Below, piece by piece: positions 32,882-42,346 of a stretch of DNA of 64,000 bases. The notes beneath the pieces were generated by a model. The model was not told the DNA's origin. It searched no databases and saw only the letters and a program-made list of their open reading frames with translations. Position numbers and translations under genes: made by a program. The stretch spans positions 3,410,001 to 3,474,000 of the forward strand of contig OZ244254.1 of the NCBI GenBank assembly GCA_965217205.1, read 5' to 3'. The DNA comes from Maricaulis sp947259345. GTDB lineage: Bacteria > Pseudomonadota > Alphaproteobacteria > Caulobacterales > Maricaulaceae. Each line of letters opens with the position of its first letter. Position 1 is the stretch's first letter.

Positions 32882-33859
32882 TCACAGCCACTTCAACAGG
32901 CGGAAAACCCAGATCTGGACCGCGCTGATCGCGGTCAGGATGGCGAGGAATATCCAGAAGGCGCTGGGCAGGTCGGCACCGGGTATGCCACCGACATTGA
33001 TCCCCAACAGACCGGTCAGGAAGCCCAGCGGCAGGAAAATCGCGGCGATCAGCGACAGCACATAGAGATTCTTGTTCATCCGGTCAGCCAGCGCATTGGC
33101 CAACTCGTCCTTGACGATCTGCGCCCGCTCGCGAATGGCGTCGAGGTCTTCGAGATAACGGGTGATGCGATCGAGGTTTTCCTGCAGACGCCGCCTGTGG
33201 GCCGTGCTCAGCCAGACGAGCTCTGATGTGCGCAGATAGGCGATGACATCGCGCTGGGGCGCAAAATAGCGACGGAAAATGATGGCCTGCTTGCGCAGCG
33301 CGGTGATCGCCTGACGCTCGGAGATGGACGGGTCCTCCATGACCCGCTCCTCAACCTCGTCGAGACGCTCATGCAACTCGGTCATGACCGGTTCCATGCG
33401 CTCGAACAGGCGGGCCGAGAGCAGGCCGATGAACTCGCCGGCGTCCTTGGGACCATTCCCGATTGCGAGCCGGTCCTGGATATCCTTCACTGCCTTGAGC
33501 GGGCGCCGCTCTACCGAGATGATCCGGTGCGGATCGACCCAGAGCCGGATCGAGACCATGTCCTCGGGCTGGGCGTCAGCGTTCAGATTGACGCCGCGCA
33601 GGATCATCATCGCGCCCTGTTCGAATTCCAGCATGCGCGGCCTCGTCTCCTCGGCCAGCAAGGCGTCGATGATGAGCGGGTCGAGATAGTCCAGCTCGCG
33701 CTCGATCCAGTCCCGCGAAGCGTCATGACGTGCATCCAGATGCACCCAGGCGAGGGCATCATCCTGGATTTCATGGGCGACCGCTTCGCCGCTCAGAGGA
33801 TGGGCGCCGCCATCTCCGGTGATCGAGGCCGCGTAGAGAATGCCGGCGCTGTCATCCAT
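32882..33859 (-). CDS. CorA-family metal transporter, ZntB-like
   Basis: The 325-residue protein has a large cytoplasmic domain and two C-terminal transmembrane helices. The first ends in GINVGGIPG, the ZntB-type variant of the CorA GMN motif. ZntB proteins move zinc or related divalent cations. The ATG at 33859 lies 1 bp after the mscS-like stop, so the two are co-transcribed; a longer upstream reading would overlap that gene. Its stop is 1 bp from the stop of the convergent EAL gene, leaving no room for a separate terminator. Confidence 0.88.
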   Translation of the reverse strand: MDDSAGILYAASITGDGGAHPLSGEAVAHEIQDDALAWVHLDARHDASRDWIERELDYLDPLIIDALLAEETRPRMLEFEQGAMMILRGVNLNADAQPEDMVSIRLWVDPHRIISVERRPLKAVKDIQDRLAIGNGPKDAGEFIGLLSARLFERMEPVMTELHERLDEVEERVMEDPSISERQAITALRKQAIIFRRYFAPQRDVIAYLRTSELVWLSTAHRRRLQENLDRITRYLEDLDAIRERAQIVKDELANALADRMNKNLYVLSLIAAIFLPLGFLTGLLGINVGGIPGADLPSAFWIFLAILTAISAVQIWVFRLLKWL

Positions 33860-33860
33860 G

Positions 33861-34829
33861 TCAGGCCTCCGTTGGCGAAGGCGGCGACTTGATATGGACG
33901 TCGCGCTGCGGGAAGGGGATTTCGATCCCGGCTTCGCGGAACTTGCGCCAGATCGTGAACATGACCTCGCTCTGCGGCGCCCAGCGGCCCTGCACGACAT
34001 CACCGATCCAGAAGAGCAGGATGAAATCGACCGAACTGTCGCCGAAATTGCGCAGGAAGCATTGCGGTGCAGGATCCTCGATCGTGGACGGGTGTTCGCG
34101 GGCGGCTTCGAGGATCAGGGCCTGGGCCTGTTCCAGATCCGAGCCATAGGAGATTCCGACCGCGATCTCGATCCGGCCGCGCGTATTGGTCAGCGTCCAA
34201 TTGGTAACGCGATTGGTGATCAGGTCCTCATTGGGAACCAGGATTTCCTTGCCATCGACGGTCTCGATCAGTGTGTAACGGGCGCTCGACCGGCGCACGA
34301 AGCCGGTTATGCCGTCCGGCAATTCGATCAGGTCATCCTGCTCGACGGATCGCTCCAGCAACAGGATCAGACCGGAAATGAAGTTCGAGGCAATCTTCTG
34401 CAGACCAAAGCCAAGGCCAATTCCAAGCGCACCGGAGAAGACGGTCAGAGTGGTCAGGTCCAGGCCCATGAGGTCCATCGTCACCAGGAAGGCGACCACG
34501 TAGAGCGCGATCTGGAAGACCTTGGTAATCAGGATGCGCGTGGTTGGCCGCATCCGGGTCAGCTTGCTCAGGCGCCCTTCCACCAGGGCTGCGACGATGG
34601 CCGTGGTCCAGAAGACGAGCGCCAGCACGAGGATGCCGCGCAGCGAGTCATAAGCACTGATCGACAGGCTGCCGACCGAGAAGGTGAGCATGGGCGCATC
34701 GAGATATTCCCGTACGACATCAAGATGCCCCGTTGTGCCGGCAACGACGATCGCGACCAGGGTCAGGAACAACAAGATCCCGGCCCAAGCACCGTTCGGC
34801 TTGATGAGCGACAGCCAGAATGTCTTCAT
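33861..34829 (-). CDS. MscS-like mechanosensitive channel
   Basis: The 322-residue inner-membrane protein has three to four transmembrane segments. The MscS pore helix and beta domain run from FSGALGIGLGFGLQKIASNFISG on, followed by LIELPDGITGFVRR and the alpha/beta cytoplasmic domain. These channels release solutes on hypo-osmotic shock. It is first in a two-gene operon with the ZntB-like gene. The assignment to the family is clear; tension gating is inferred from homology. Confidence 0.9.
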   Translation of the reverse strand: MKTFWLSLIKPNGAWAGILLFLTLVAIVVAGTTGHLDVVREYLDAPMLTFSVGSLSISAYDSLRGILVLALVFWTTAIVAALVEGRLSKLTRMRPTTRILITKVFQIALYVVAFLVTMDLMGLDLTTLTVFSGALGIGLGFGLQKIASNFISGLILLLERSVEQDDLIELPDGITGFVRRSSARYTLIETVDGKEILVPNEDLITNRVTNWTLTNTRGRIEIAVGISYGSDLEQAQALILEAAREHPSTIEDPAPQCFLRNFGDSSVDFILLFWIGDVVQGRWAPQSEVMFTIWRKFREAGIEIPFPQRDVHIKSPPSPTEA

Positions 34830-34937
34830 GCGTCCGTCTTTCCGATAGGGGCGGCGATCAGTTCAGCGAGGTTCGGCCTGTGAAGCTGACCCCAGCCGTA
34901 CTCCGCGTTCCCGTGTGAGGCAAGCGCTTGCGAGGCC

Positions 34938-37900
34938 TCAGTAATCGCGCCGCCAGCGAATGGCGACGGAGGCGTCGGTGTCAGCCGAGACGCGCGACAG
35001 GACTGACAGGTCGGCGGTCAGCGACCATTCGATGAGGGCTTCATTGATGGCCGCAGCTCCGGTGCTGCCGACTTCGACATAGACATTGTCGCCAAAGCGT
35101 CGGCCGCCAACAACTGACAGATTGCCATCCTCATTGGTCGAGATGTCGAGCCGATCTATGCCCGCCAGGTCGCGCAATTGCCCGACCACGTCCAGCAGGT
35201 TCTGACCGGAGAGCTGGGCTGCCAGTTGAGCGGCTTCAAAAGCACCCAGCTCGCTGACCGACTGGTCGAAGAGCAGGCGAGAGAGAATTTCGTCCTCAGG
35301 CAAGGCGGGATCACTGGACAGGGTGATGTTCGGAGCCTGGACCGACCCCTCGACCCGGGCGGAGGCGCGAAAACCCGTGCGGCTGTGGATGGCGGTCAGA
35401 TCAACGCGGGCATCGCCAGGCGCTCCGTCAAAGGTCACCACCCCATTGGCGAGGCTGAAGCGGCGGTTGAAGACAAAGGCGGTGCCGCCGACCAGATTGG
35501 CTGTCCCGTTCAGCGCCGGCTTGGATTCCGGACCGGTGATATGCAGGTCGACACCCCATTCCGACGAGAAGGCGCGCGACGAGACATACAGTCCGTTCTC
35601 GGCCCGGACGCGATAATCCAGACGGATCGGGATGCGAGTCTCATTGGCTGCGCGGCGGTCCTTCGGCAGATTGATCTCGACCACTTGCAATTGCGGAATG
35701 GAGCCTGCCCCATTGAGTGTGGGCTGGGTCCGCAGCTGATCGATCCGGCTTTCGCCGTTGACCAGAAGCCCTGTTTCGTCGAGCGTCAGTGCGAGGTCGC
35801 CGCTGGCCTGCAGGGTCAGTTCCGGGCGGCGAACGGCCACGAAACGCTCGAAGGTGAAGCGGCCCTCTCCGCTGACATGCCCGGCCGCGTCCCGCGCCAC
35901 CCGTCCGCTGCCGGAGAGCCGGCCCTCCCGATTGTCAGAGGCGGAGAAGCGGGTGAGCTGGGCGCTGTCTTCGCTGAGAATGAGGTCGAGCTCGACTTCG
36001 GTCACGAGGCTGCCGGCCGTGGTCGCATTGATCTGTCCGTCGCGCAGGGTGGCCGTACCGTTCAACCCGGGTTCGCCGACTGTGCCTGAGACGATGAGTT
36101 CGCTGTCGATGCGCCCGCTATCCATCAGTATGTCCGACGGCAAGACAAGCGCCGCCAGGGCCATCAGCTCGCCATTGGCCGTTATCTGACCGGACAGGGG
36201 CGCATCTGCTTCCCCTTGTGGTCGGGCGATATTGAGGGTCGGTCCGGCGCGGTTGATCTCTCCGTAGGCCTCCAGGCCGCCGCCGGTCAGGCGCAGGGTG
36301 GCGTTCGCCTCGTCCTGCAGCGATGCGGTCAGCACCATATTCATCTCGGGCATGTCCGGAAGATCACCGGCCAGCAGGCCGGTGGCTTCCATTTGCGCTG
36401 AACCGCGCCAGACTCCGTCACGCTCGCGCAGATCAGCGCTTCCGGAGAGCACGCCCTGCGTGGCGGGCATCGCGGTGATGTCGGCCAGCACACCCACTGG
36501 CAGGCTGTCGATGGTGAGACTCGCGACCGGGCTGATTCCGGAGGTTTGGAGGTCAAGGTCGAGACGTCCGCCGCCGAGGGTGAAGGAGGCGAAGGCCGAG
36601 ACGCCGTCGGCGCCTGTGGTAAAGCGGATGGGTTCCAACGTGTTCCAGTTGTGGGCTGCCCATTTGCCCGAAGGAGACAAGCTGACCGAGACCCCGTCCG
36701 CGGTGATGGCGGCCTCTCCGGTCGCGTTGAGATCGACGTTTGATCGCATGCGCCCATCCGCGCTGGCCGCCAGTATCATGCCGGAGAGCGGGCCGGCCAG
36801 GGTCAGGCTGGCGGCGTTGAGGTCGGCGGCGCCCAGACGCTGGGACTCGAGTGTGAGCTCGGCGTCCAACCGGCCTTCGAGAAGGTCATCCGCGTGGCCG
36901 CTATAGCTGGCATTGAGCGCCATTAGATCTTCTCGCAGGGCGTTGAGGGTGACGGCCAATTCATTACCGACCATCCCCGCAGAACCTTCAAACCGGGCGT
37001 CGCCGTACCGACCGCTGGCCAGTGTCAGATCCAAGCGGTCTGATCCGGACTCGAAGCGCCCATTCATCGCCAGCGCGGTCCCGGCTTCACTCTCTGCGGA
37101 AAAGACCCATTCCAGGCGGCTCATTTCGTCCGGGCCCTGGCTTAACTGTCCGCGCACGCCCAGCCGGGGCGACTGTAAATCCAGTGGTCCCGCCTGCAGC
37201 CGGCGCGTGGTGGTCACCGCGCGGATACGCAGCGCCTCGGGATCCCGGACAAGGCGAAACGCCGTCGCAAGGCCGCCCTCGATTTCGGCTGCGGCGACCG
37301 GTAGTGCGCCGACGAGGGCGAGGTCGCCGCCAATCTGCCAGTCCTGCGCGTTGCGCGCATTGCCGGTCAGGGTGAGGTCGAGCGCGGGGCTGCGGGCGTA
37401 CAGCCGGGATATCGTCCAGGCATCATCCTCGCCGGAAAGGTGCAGCTCGGCCTGTAATCCGTCGAGCAGCCCCTGCGTTGTATCCGGCCAGGTCATCGCT
37501 GTGGTGTCGATTTGCGCGGTCAAGCTCCGGTTCTCGGTGAAGGTGATTTGGGCTGCGGCCGGGCCGCTTACCCTATCGAGCAATTGCCGCGTCTCGGCGA
37601 TCTCGATCCGAGCTTCACCGATTGGCCAGCTTGTGCCCGGTGGAAGATGGCCGTTTGCGGTGACTGTCAGCAGCGGTGCGTTGATCGAGAAGCCGGGCTC
37701 GATCTGCCACCCGTCCTCACCACCTCTGTCATGCACGCGCCCGGTCACCCGCAAAGCGTCGCCAAGCAGGCGATCCGCCTCCGCCTGGCCCGTTGCCAAC
37801 CCGGATATCTCGATATCCAAATCCAGCCGCGGGCGGCCGCTCGGGAGGCTGACTTCGACCCGTCCATTGATTTGCGCCGCGCTGACCGGGTCGAACATCA

Positions 37901-39026
37901 GGCCCCGAAGGTCGGGTTCGAGGACGATGCGCGGAGCTGTACCGCGAAAGATGACGGCCTGTCCCGTCAGCGATTCCACGGCCGCTTGCCCGCCCGACAG
38001 CCGGTCGAGCAAAGCTGGGCTGATCTCGTAGTTCGCCAGGATTTCTGGCGAGGTGACCTCACGCAAGCTGACGTGGCTGCCACGGCTTTCCAGAGTGACC
38101 GTCTCAATCGTGACGGCATCCCCTCGTTGGCCCGATGCCCTTGCCGAAACGGTCTCGACTTCGGCGGTCAGTCGGTCCGGCACGAGGCTCCAGTTGGCGA
38201 GCTGAATCTGTGAGCTTGTGGTCCAGTGCGTGGCGTCCCAGGCCAACTCCGCCCGCGCCCAGCTTTCGCCGTCCGCGACAAGGTCCACCGTACCGCGACC
38301 CGTGGCGCTGTCCCCGTCGAGGCTCCCATCCAGTCGTACGGCGTGTCCGGGCATGCGCAGAAGGGCGGCGAGCGTTCCATCGGGCGCGCCGACAGCACTC
38401 AGTGTTCCGGATACCTGGTCGGTCGACAGCGTGAAATCGGCATTCAGTCGGTCCCCCGGGGCATCCAGCCTGTTGGCATCGAGCGCGATCCGGCTGACCT
38501 CCGGACGCAGGCGCGCAGTGGCCTCGAGCGAGAGTTCGGCTGCGGGCCCGGCCAGCCCCTCGGCGAGGACAAGGCGCGTGATCGCCAGCGTGCCGAGATC
38601 GATGGCGGGCGGAGAGGGGAGGCCGCCGTCGGAGCCGGACCGGTTCCGCGAAACCGGCTCTGCAAGCACGGGGCGGCGGGCCATAGCAATCCGGTTGATC
38701 ATCAGTTCATTGATCCGGATCGGTCGCGACATCAGGCTGCGCGCCTGCCAATCGAGCGTGATGTCCTCGGCTGTCAGCCAGACGCCTTCATCATCGCTTA
38801 GTGTGAGGGTGTCGATATGCAGGCGGGCCAGCGGGTCGCCGCTTAGCCCGGACACGCTGATACGGCCAATGCCGGGAAGGTTTCGACCATCGAGCTGGCT
38901 GTGGGCCAGCCAGCGTCCCGGCGCATTCCCCGCCGCCAGACGCAATCCGACCGCCATCAGGCCAAGGATGATCAGCGTCATGCCGGCCAGAAGGGCAATG
39001 CGGCGTATGAGGGCGGGGAGCGCCAT
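34938..39026 (-). CDS. tamB: TamB-like translocation and assembly module protein
   Basis: The 1362-residue protein has one N-terminal membrane anchor (about 5-28). A very long beta-rich periplasmic region follows, with a C-terminal DUF490 domain (about the last 330 residues, ending RWRRDY). TamB spans the periplasm and works with TamA or BamA in outer-membrane protein insertion and in lipid transport between membranes. The ATG at 39026 lies 2 bp past the TamA stop (TGAGCATG); a TTG overlapping the stop is an alternative. The operon order tamA-tamB and the size are typical. Confidence 0.92.
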   Translation of the reverse strand: MALPALIRRIALLAGMTLIILGLMAVGLRLAAGNAPGRWLAHSQLDGRNLPGIGRISVSGLSGDPLARLHIDTLTLSDDEGVWLTAEDITLDWQARSLMSRPIRINELMINRIAMARRPVLAEPVSRNRSGSDGGLPSPPAIDLGTLAITRLVLAEGLAGPAAELSLEATARLRPEVSRIALDANRLDAPGDRLNADFTLSTDQVSGTLSAVGAPDGTLAALLRMPGHAVRLDGSLDGDSATGRGTVDLVADGESWARAELAWDATHWTTSSQIQLANWSLVPDRLTAEVETVSARASGQRGDAVTIETVTLESRGSHVSLREVTSPEILANYEISPALLDRLSGGQAAVESLTGQAVIFRGTAPRIVLEPDLRGLMFDPVSAAQINGRVEVSLPSGRPRLDLDIEISGLATGQAEADRLLGDALRVTGRVHDRGGEDGWQIEPGFSINAPLLTVTANGHLPPGTSWPIGEARIEIAETRQLLDRVSGPAAAQITFTENRSLTAQIDTTAMTWPDTTQGLLDGLQAELHLSGEDDAWTISRLYARSPALDLTLTGNARNAQDWQIGGDLALVGALPVAAAEIEGGLATAFRLVRDPEALRIRAVTTTRRLQAGPLDLQSPRLGVRGQLSQGPDEMSRLEWVFSAESEAGTALAMNGRFESGSDRLDLTLASGRYGDARFEGSAGMVGNELAVTLNALREDLMALNASYSGHADDLLEGRLDAELTLESQRLGAADLNAASLTLAGPLSGMILAASADGRMRSNVDLNATGEAAITADGVSVSLSPSGKWAAHNWNTLEPIRFTTGADGVSAFASFTLGGGRLDLDLQTSGISPVASLTIDSLPVGVLADITAMPATQGVLSGSADLRERDGVWRGSAQMEATGLLAGDLPDMPEMNMVLTASLQDEANATLRLTGGGLEAYGEINRAGPTLNIARPQGEADAPLSGQITANGELMALAALVLPSDILMDSGRIDSELIVSGTVGEPGLNGTATLRDGQINATTAGSLVTEVELDLILSEDSAQLTRFSASDNREGRLSGSGRVARDAAGHVSGEGRFTFERFVAVRRPELTLQASGDLALTLDETGLLVNGESRIDQLRTQPTLNGAGSIPQLQVVEINLPKDRRAANETRIPIRLDYRVRAENGLYVSSRAFSSEWGVDLHITGPESKPALNGTANLVGGTAFVFNRRFSLANGVVTFDGAPGDARVDLTAIHSRTGFRASARVEGSVQAPNITLSSDPALPEDEILSRLLFDQSVSELGAFEAAQLAAQLSGQNLLDVVGQLRDLAGIDRLDISTNEDGNLSVVGGRRFGDNVYVEVGSTGAAAINEALIEWSLTADLSVLSRVSADTDASVAIRWRRDY

Positions 39027-39028
39027 GC

Positions 39029-40756
39029 TCAAAAAGCCTGGCCGAGGCTGAGATAGATCTGGAAGCCTGGCTCGCCCGTGCGGCGGTCCAGCGGTGTGGC
39101 GACGTCAATGCGAACCGGCGCGAAGTCGAAATAATAGCGCGCACCCACACCGATGGCGCTGCGCATGCCCCCAAATTCGGGGGCGTTGAGATCGGATGCG
39201 AGGGCATTGTCTATAAAGGCGACGGCACCCCATTGCGGCGTGACCCGCCAGCGCAATTCCGTGCTCAGTTCGACGACGGACAGGCCGCCAAAGGGTTCAC
39301 CGTCCGATCCGATCGGGCTGAGAGACTGGTATTCGAAGCCGCGCGCCGAGCCGCCGCCGCCGGCGTAGAAGCGGTCATCGGCGGCAAGTGTGGTAGCTGA
39401 TGTGCCCAGGACCGATCCGACCCGCGCCCGCACCGCAGCCACGAGCGTGTCGCTCAATGGGTGATAACCGGAGGCACGGGCCTCGACGCGAACATACCGG
39501 CCATCGACATCACCAAAGGTCAGTGCGGGCGTGACCCGCAGGCTGGCCCGCAGCCCGCCGGTCGGGTCGAGCGCGTCATTGCGGCTGTCATAACCGCCAC
39601 TCAGATCAAGGGCGGCGGTGATGATGTCGCGCTCGCCGGCAATGTCGGTGACGCGCGAGCTGTCGAGCGTCAGGCCGACGCCATATAGGCGGCGTTCGCC
39701 GACGCGGCGGGTGATCTCGACCCCGGCCTCGACTTCGTCCTGATCGTAGGCATCCGTGGTTTCACGGGTGAGCCCGGAATGCAGAAAAAGAGTCTGGGCG
39801 TAACGCCGCCAATGTGGCCGTTCCAGGCGCGCGGTTGCGGACTGGTTCAGGGTTGCCAGCGTGCTCGAGAGAGTCAGGGTCTCGTCATTGCCGAGGACAT
39901 TGCGGCGGGTCCACCGGACATCCGCGCCGGCGCCCTCACTGGTCGAATAACGCAAGCCGGTCTCGATCGTGTGGCGATCGGCGGCCGTCAGGTCCACCGC
40001 GACGGTGCGTGCGTCAGTGCCATCAACCGGCGGGCCGAGCGTGACCAGGGCCGAGCGCACACTTACGAGGCTGTCGAGGCGGCGCTGGTAGTCCAGCATC
40101 GCCTCGCGTGAAGCGATGCCGCCGCGTTCGAGCGGCGATATGCGCGCGATGAATTGTGGATTCCACGAACCGGTGTCGCGGCTGATTTCGCCATAGCGCG
40201 AGAAGGGGCCGGGCTCGAACCGGAAGGTGATCAACCCGTCCGGACCGGCATGATCGACCACCACTTCGCGTTCCAGGAGTTCGGCGTCCGGCCAGCCCTC
40301 ATTCTGGAGCGACCGGAGCCCACGCGCCTCGGCATCGATGACAGTCTGGGCCAGAAGCGGCGCGCCCGTCGGCAGGTCGATCGCTTCGAGGGCACGGGCG
40401 CGGGCGTCACTGTCATCACCGGTCTGTGCATCGACCTGTCCGATGGTGAATTGCGGGCCTGGAAGGACTCGCAGGCGCGCGCCACCGGCATCGTCAACGA
40501 AGGTATCGACACGCGCTGCATAATATCCGCGTGAACGCAGGAGCCGTCGTGTCCGGTCGGCGGCGGTCCGGGCATCGCGCATGGCACTCGTCGCCGGCGT
40601 GTCCGGTCGTGTGTCGCGCTCGCCGATGGCGAGCTCGATGGCGGCCAGGAGGTCCGCATCCCGGACGCCCTGGACACGCGCGAGCGGCTCGGCATGGGCT
40701 ATCGAACAGCTCAACAGGACAAGGGCTGGGAGGAGGGCGGTTTTCAACCGGGTCAC
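39029..40756 (-). CDS. tamA: TamA-like Omp85-family outer-membrane protein
   Basis: This protein of about 575 residues has a signal peptide ending IAHA. POTRA-like domains cover about 25-230, and a 16-strand barrel includes the Omp85 lid motif GGSARGFEYQSL. It ends in the aromatic LSLGQAF. It inserts certain outer-membrane proteins together with TamB, encoded directly downstream. The start is uncertain: GTG at 40756 gives a clean signal peptide, with TTG codons 9 bp downstream and 12 bp upstream as alternatives, none with a strong ribosome binding site. Confidence 0.9.
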   Translation of the reverse strand: MTRLKTALLPALVLLSCSIAHAEPLARVQGVRDADLLAAIELAIGERDTRPDTPATSAMRDARTAADRTRRLLRSRGYYAARVDTFVDDAGGARLRVLPGPQFTIGQVDAQTGDDSDARARALEAIDLPTGAPLLAQTVIDAEARGLRSLQNEGWPDAELLEREVVVDHAGPDGLITFRFEPGPFSRYGEISRDTGSWNPQFIARISPLERGGIASREAMLDYQRRLDSLVSVRSALVTLGPPVDGTDARTVAVDLTAADRHTIETGLRYSTSEGAGADVRWTRRNVLGNDETLTLSSTLATLNQSATARLERPHWRRYAQTLFLHSGLTRETTDAYDQDEVEAGVEITRRVGERRLYGVGLTLDSSRVTDIAGERDIITAALDLSGGYDSRNDALDPTGGLRASLRVTPALTFGDVDGRYVRVEARASGYHPLSDTLVAAVRARVGSVLGTSATTLAADDRFYAGGGGSARGFEYQSLSPIGSDGEPFGGLSVVELSTELRWRVTPQWGAVAFIDNALASDLNAPEFGGMRSAIGVGARYYFDFAPVRIDVATPLDRRTGEPGFQIYLSLGQAF

Positions 40757-40817
40757 CTTGGAACGCAATCCCGGTTTTATAGGACCCGCAAGGCGGGATG
40801 TCCTCCCCTTTATGGCG

Positions 40818-42143
40818 TCAGACTGCGGTGCTGTGACGGTTTTCGGCGAGCTGGAACGCCGGGTCGAGGCGGGCGGCGATATTGCGGACATAGGGCTTGC
40901 CGCGCGCGGTGACGATCAGCCGCCCAGCCTCGATCCGGGCCAGCCCGTCGGCGATGACGGGCTCGAGGGAATCGACGCGATCGCTGGCGGTCAGTTCGGT
41001 CTCGAAACGGCATAGCAGATCCGCAAGACGTGTGGCGGTGGCATAGTCCTCCGGCGACCGCGCGACCCCGCGGGCCAGCATGTCATCACCGGACTCGACC
41101 GCCTCGGCATAGCGCACCGGATCAGCGACGGTCTGTACATAGCCTTGGGGTGTCTCGCTGATCGCTGACGCCCCCAATCCGACCAGGAGGTCGCTGGCAT
41201 CGGTCGTGTAGCCCTGAAAATTGCGGCGCAGTGTGCCGTCGCGAGCGGCGACGGCCAGTGGGTCGTCGGGGCAGGCAAAGTGGTCAAAGCCGATCGCGTC
41301 ATAGCCAGCCTGGCCGAGGGTCGCGGCAGCGGCGAGCATCTGGTCAAAACGCGCCGAGGCGCCGGGCAGGCGGGTCTCCGGGATGGCGCGCTGATGCTTC
41401 TTGAACCAGGGCACATGGGCATAACCGAAGACGGAAACCCGGTCTGCGCCCATCTCCGCCAGCGCCGTCGCGGTGGCGATCACCCGTGTTTCGGTCTGGG
41501 CGGGCAGCCCGTACATCATGTCCATATTGATGGCCCGGATGCCGGCGGCGCGCAGCATGTCTGCAGCGGCTTCGACCAATCCGCGCGGCTGGATGCGATT
41601 GATCAGGAGCTGGACTTCGCTGGACAGGTCCTGCACGCCCAGGCTGGCCCGCGTCACGCCGTGTTCGGCCAATGCTGCGCAGAGGTCCGGCGTGACCCCG
41701 CGAGGATCGAGCTCGACCGCAATCTCGGCACCCGTCCCTACCGTGAAATGCGCGCGCAGCCGTGTCATGATGCGTGCGAACTCCGCCGGTCGCAGCATAT
41801 CCGGCGAGCCGCCGCCAAAATGGATATGAGACACGCGACTGTCGGCGGGGGTCAGCGCGGCCCGGCGCTTGATGTCGGTGTCCAGCGCATCGAGATAGCG
41901 AGCGATGCGGTCATGCCGGTTGGGGATGGTGGTGTGGCATCCACAATACCAGCACATGGATTTGCAGAACGGGATGTGAATGTAGAGGGACAGTTCCGAT
42001 CCTGCCGGTTGTTGCTGCATCCAGACGGACCAGTCCGCCAGTCCGATGCCCTCATGAAAGGCGGTCGCGGGCGGATAGGAGGTGTAGCGCGGTACGGTTT
42101 CCAGCGCGTATCGGGCCAGAAAACGCGGGGCATTCTTGGTCAT
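40818..42143 (-). CDS. hemN: oxygen-independent coproporphyrinogen III oxidase
   Basis: The 441-residue radical-SAM enzyme has the HemN cysteine pattern C60-x3-C64-x2-C67-x-C69 in FCKSMCWYCGCH, then FGGGSPDML and the HemN-type C-terminal domain. It makes protoporphyrinogen IX without O2 using a 4Fe-4S cluster and two SAM molecules. The fourth cysteine and the full C-terminus argue for true HemN rather than HemW. ATG 42143 follows GGAGA. No clear FNR/FixK half-site pair was found in the 200-bp spacer to zwf. Confidence 0.93.
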   Translation of the reverse strand: MTKNAPRFLARYALETVPRYTSYPPATAFHEGIGLADWSVWMQQQPAGSELSLYIHIPFCKSMCWYCGCHTTIPNRHDRIARYLDALDTDIKRRAALTPADSRVSHIHFGGGSPDMLRPAEFARIMTRLRAHFTVGTGAEIAVELDPRGVTPDLCAALAEHGVTRASLGVQDLSSEVQLLINRIQPRGLVEAAADMLRAAGIRAINMDMMYGLPAQTETRVIATATALAEMGADRVSVFGYAHVPWFKKHQRAIPETRLPGASARFDQMLAAAATLGQAGYDAIGFDHFACPDDPLAVAARDGTLRRNFQGYTTDASDLLVGLGASAISETPQGYVQTVADPVRYAEAVESGDDMLARGVARSPEDYATATRLADLLCRFETELTASDRVDSLEPVIADGLARIEAGRLIVTARGKPYVRNIAARLDPAFQLAENRHSTAV

Positions 42144-42277
42144 GCTCGTCTGTCTCCACAATTTTATTGGGAAATTAGACGGCCCCGACCTTTTGGAGGA
42201 TGCGCCCAAAGCGCGCAGGCGCAGACCGGCCTGAATTGTGCCAGGATGGAGATCAAGGTCGACCGGTCGCCCGCCCT

Positions 42278-42293
42278 ATGTTAGGGGTAACAT
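42278..42293. promoter_or_regulatory. perfect operator-like palindrome upstream of zwf
   Basis: ATGTTA (42278-42283) and TAACAT (42288-42293) are perfect inverted half-sites around GGGG, 53 bp before the zwf ATG. Half-site length and spacing resemble sites for an RpiR/HexR- or GntR-type repressor of sugar-acid genes. The binding protein is not in this window. Confidence 0.55.
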
Positions 42294-42346
42294 TATTGTA
42301 GATCGCGACGCACCAACGGCACGGCGCGTCAAGCAGGAAGCCGGAT

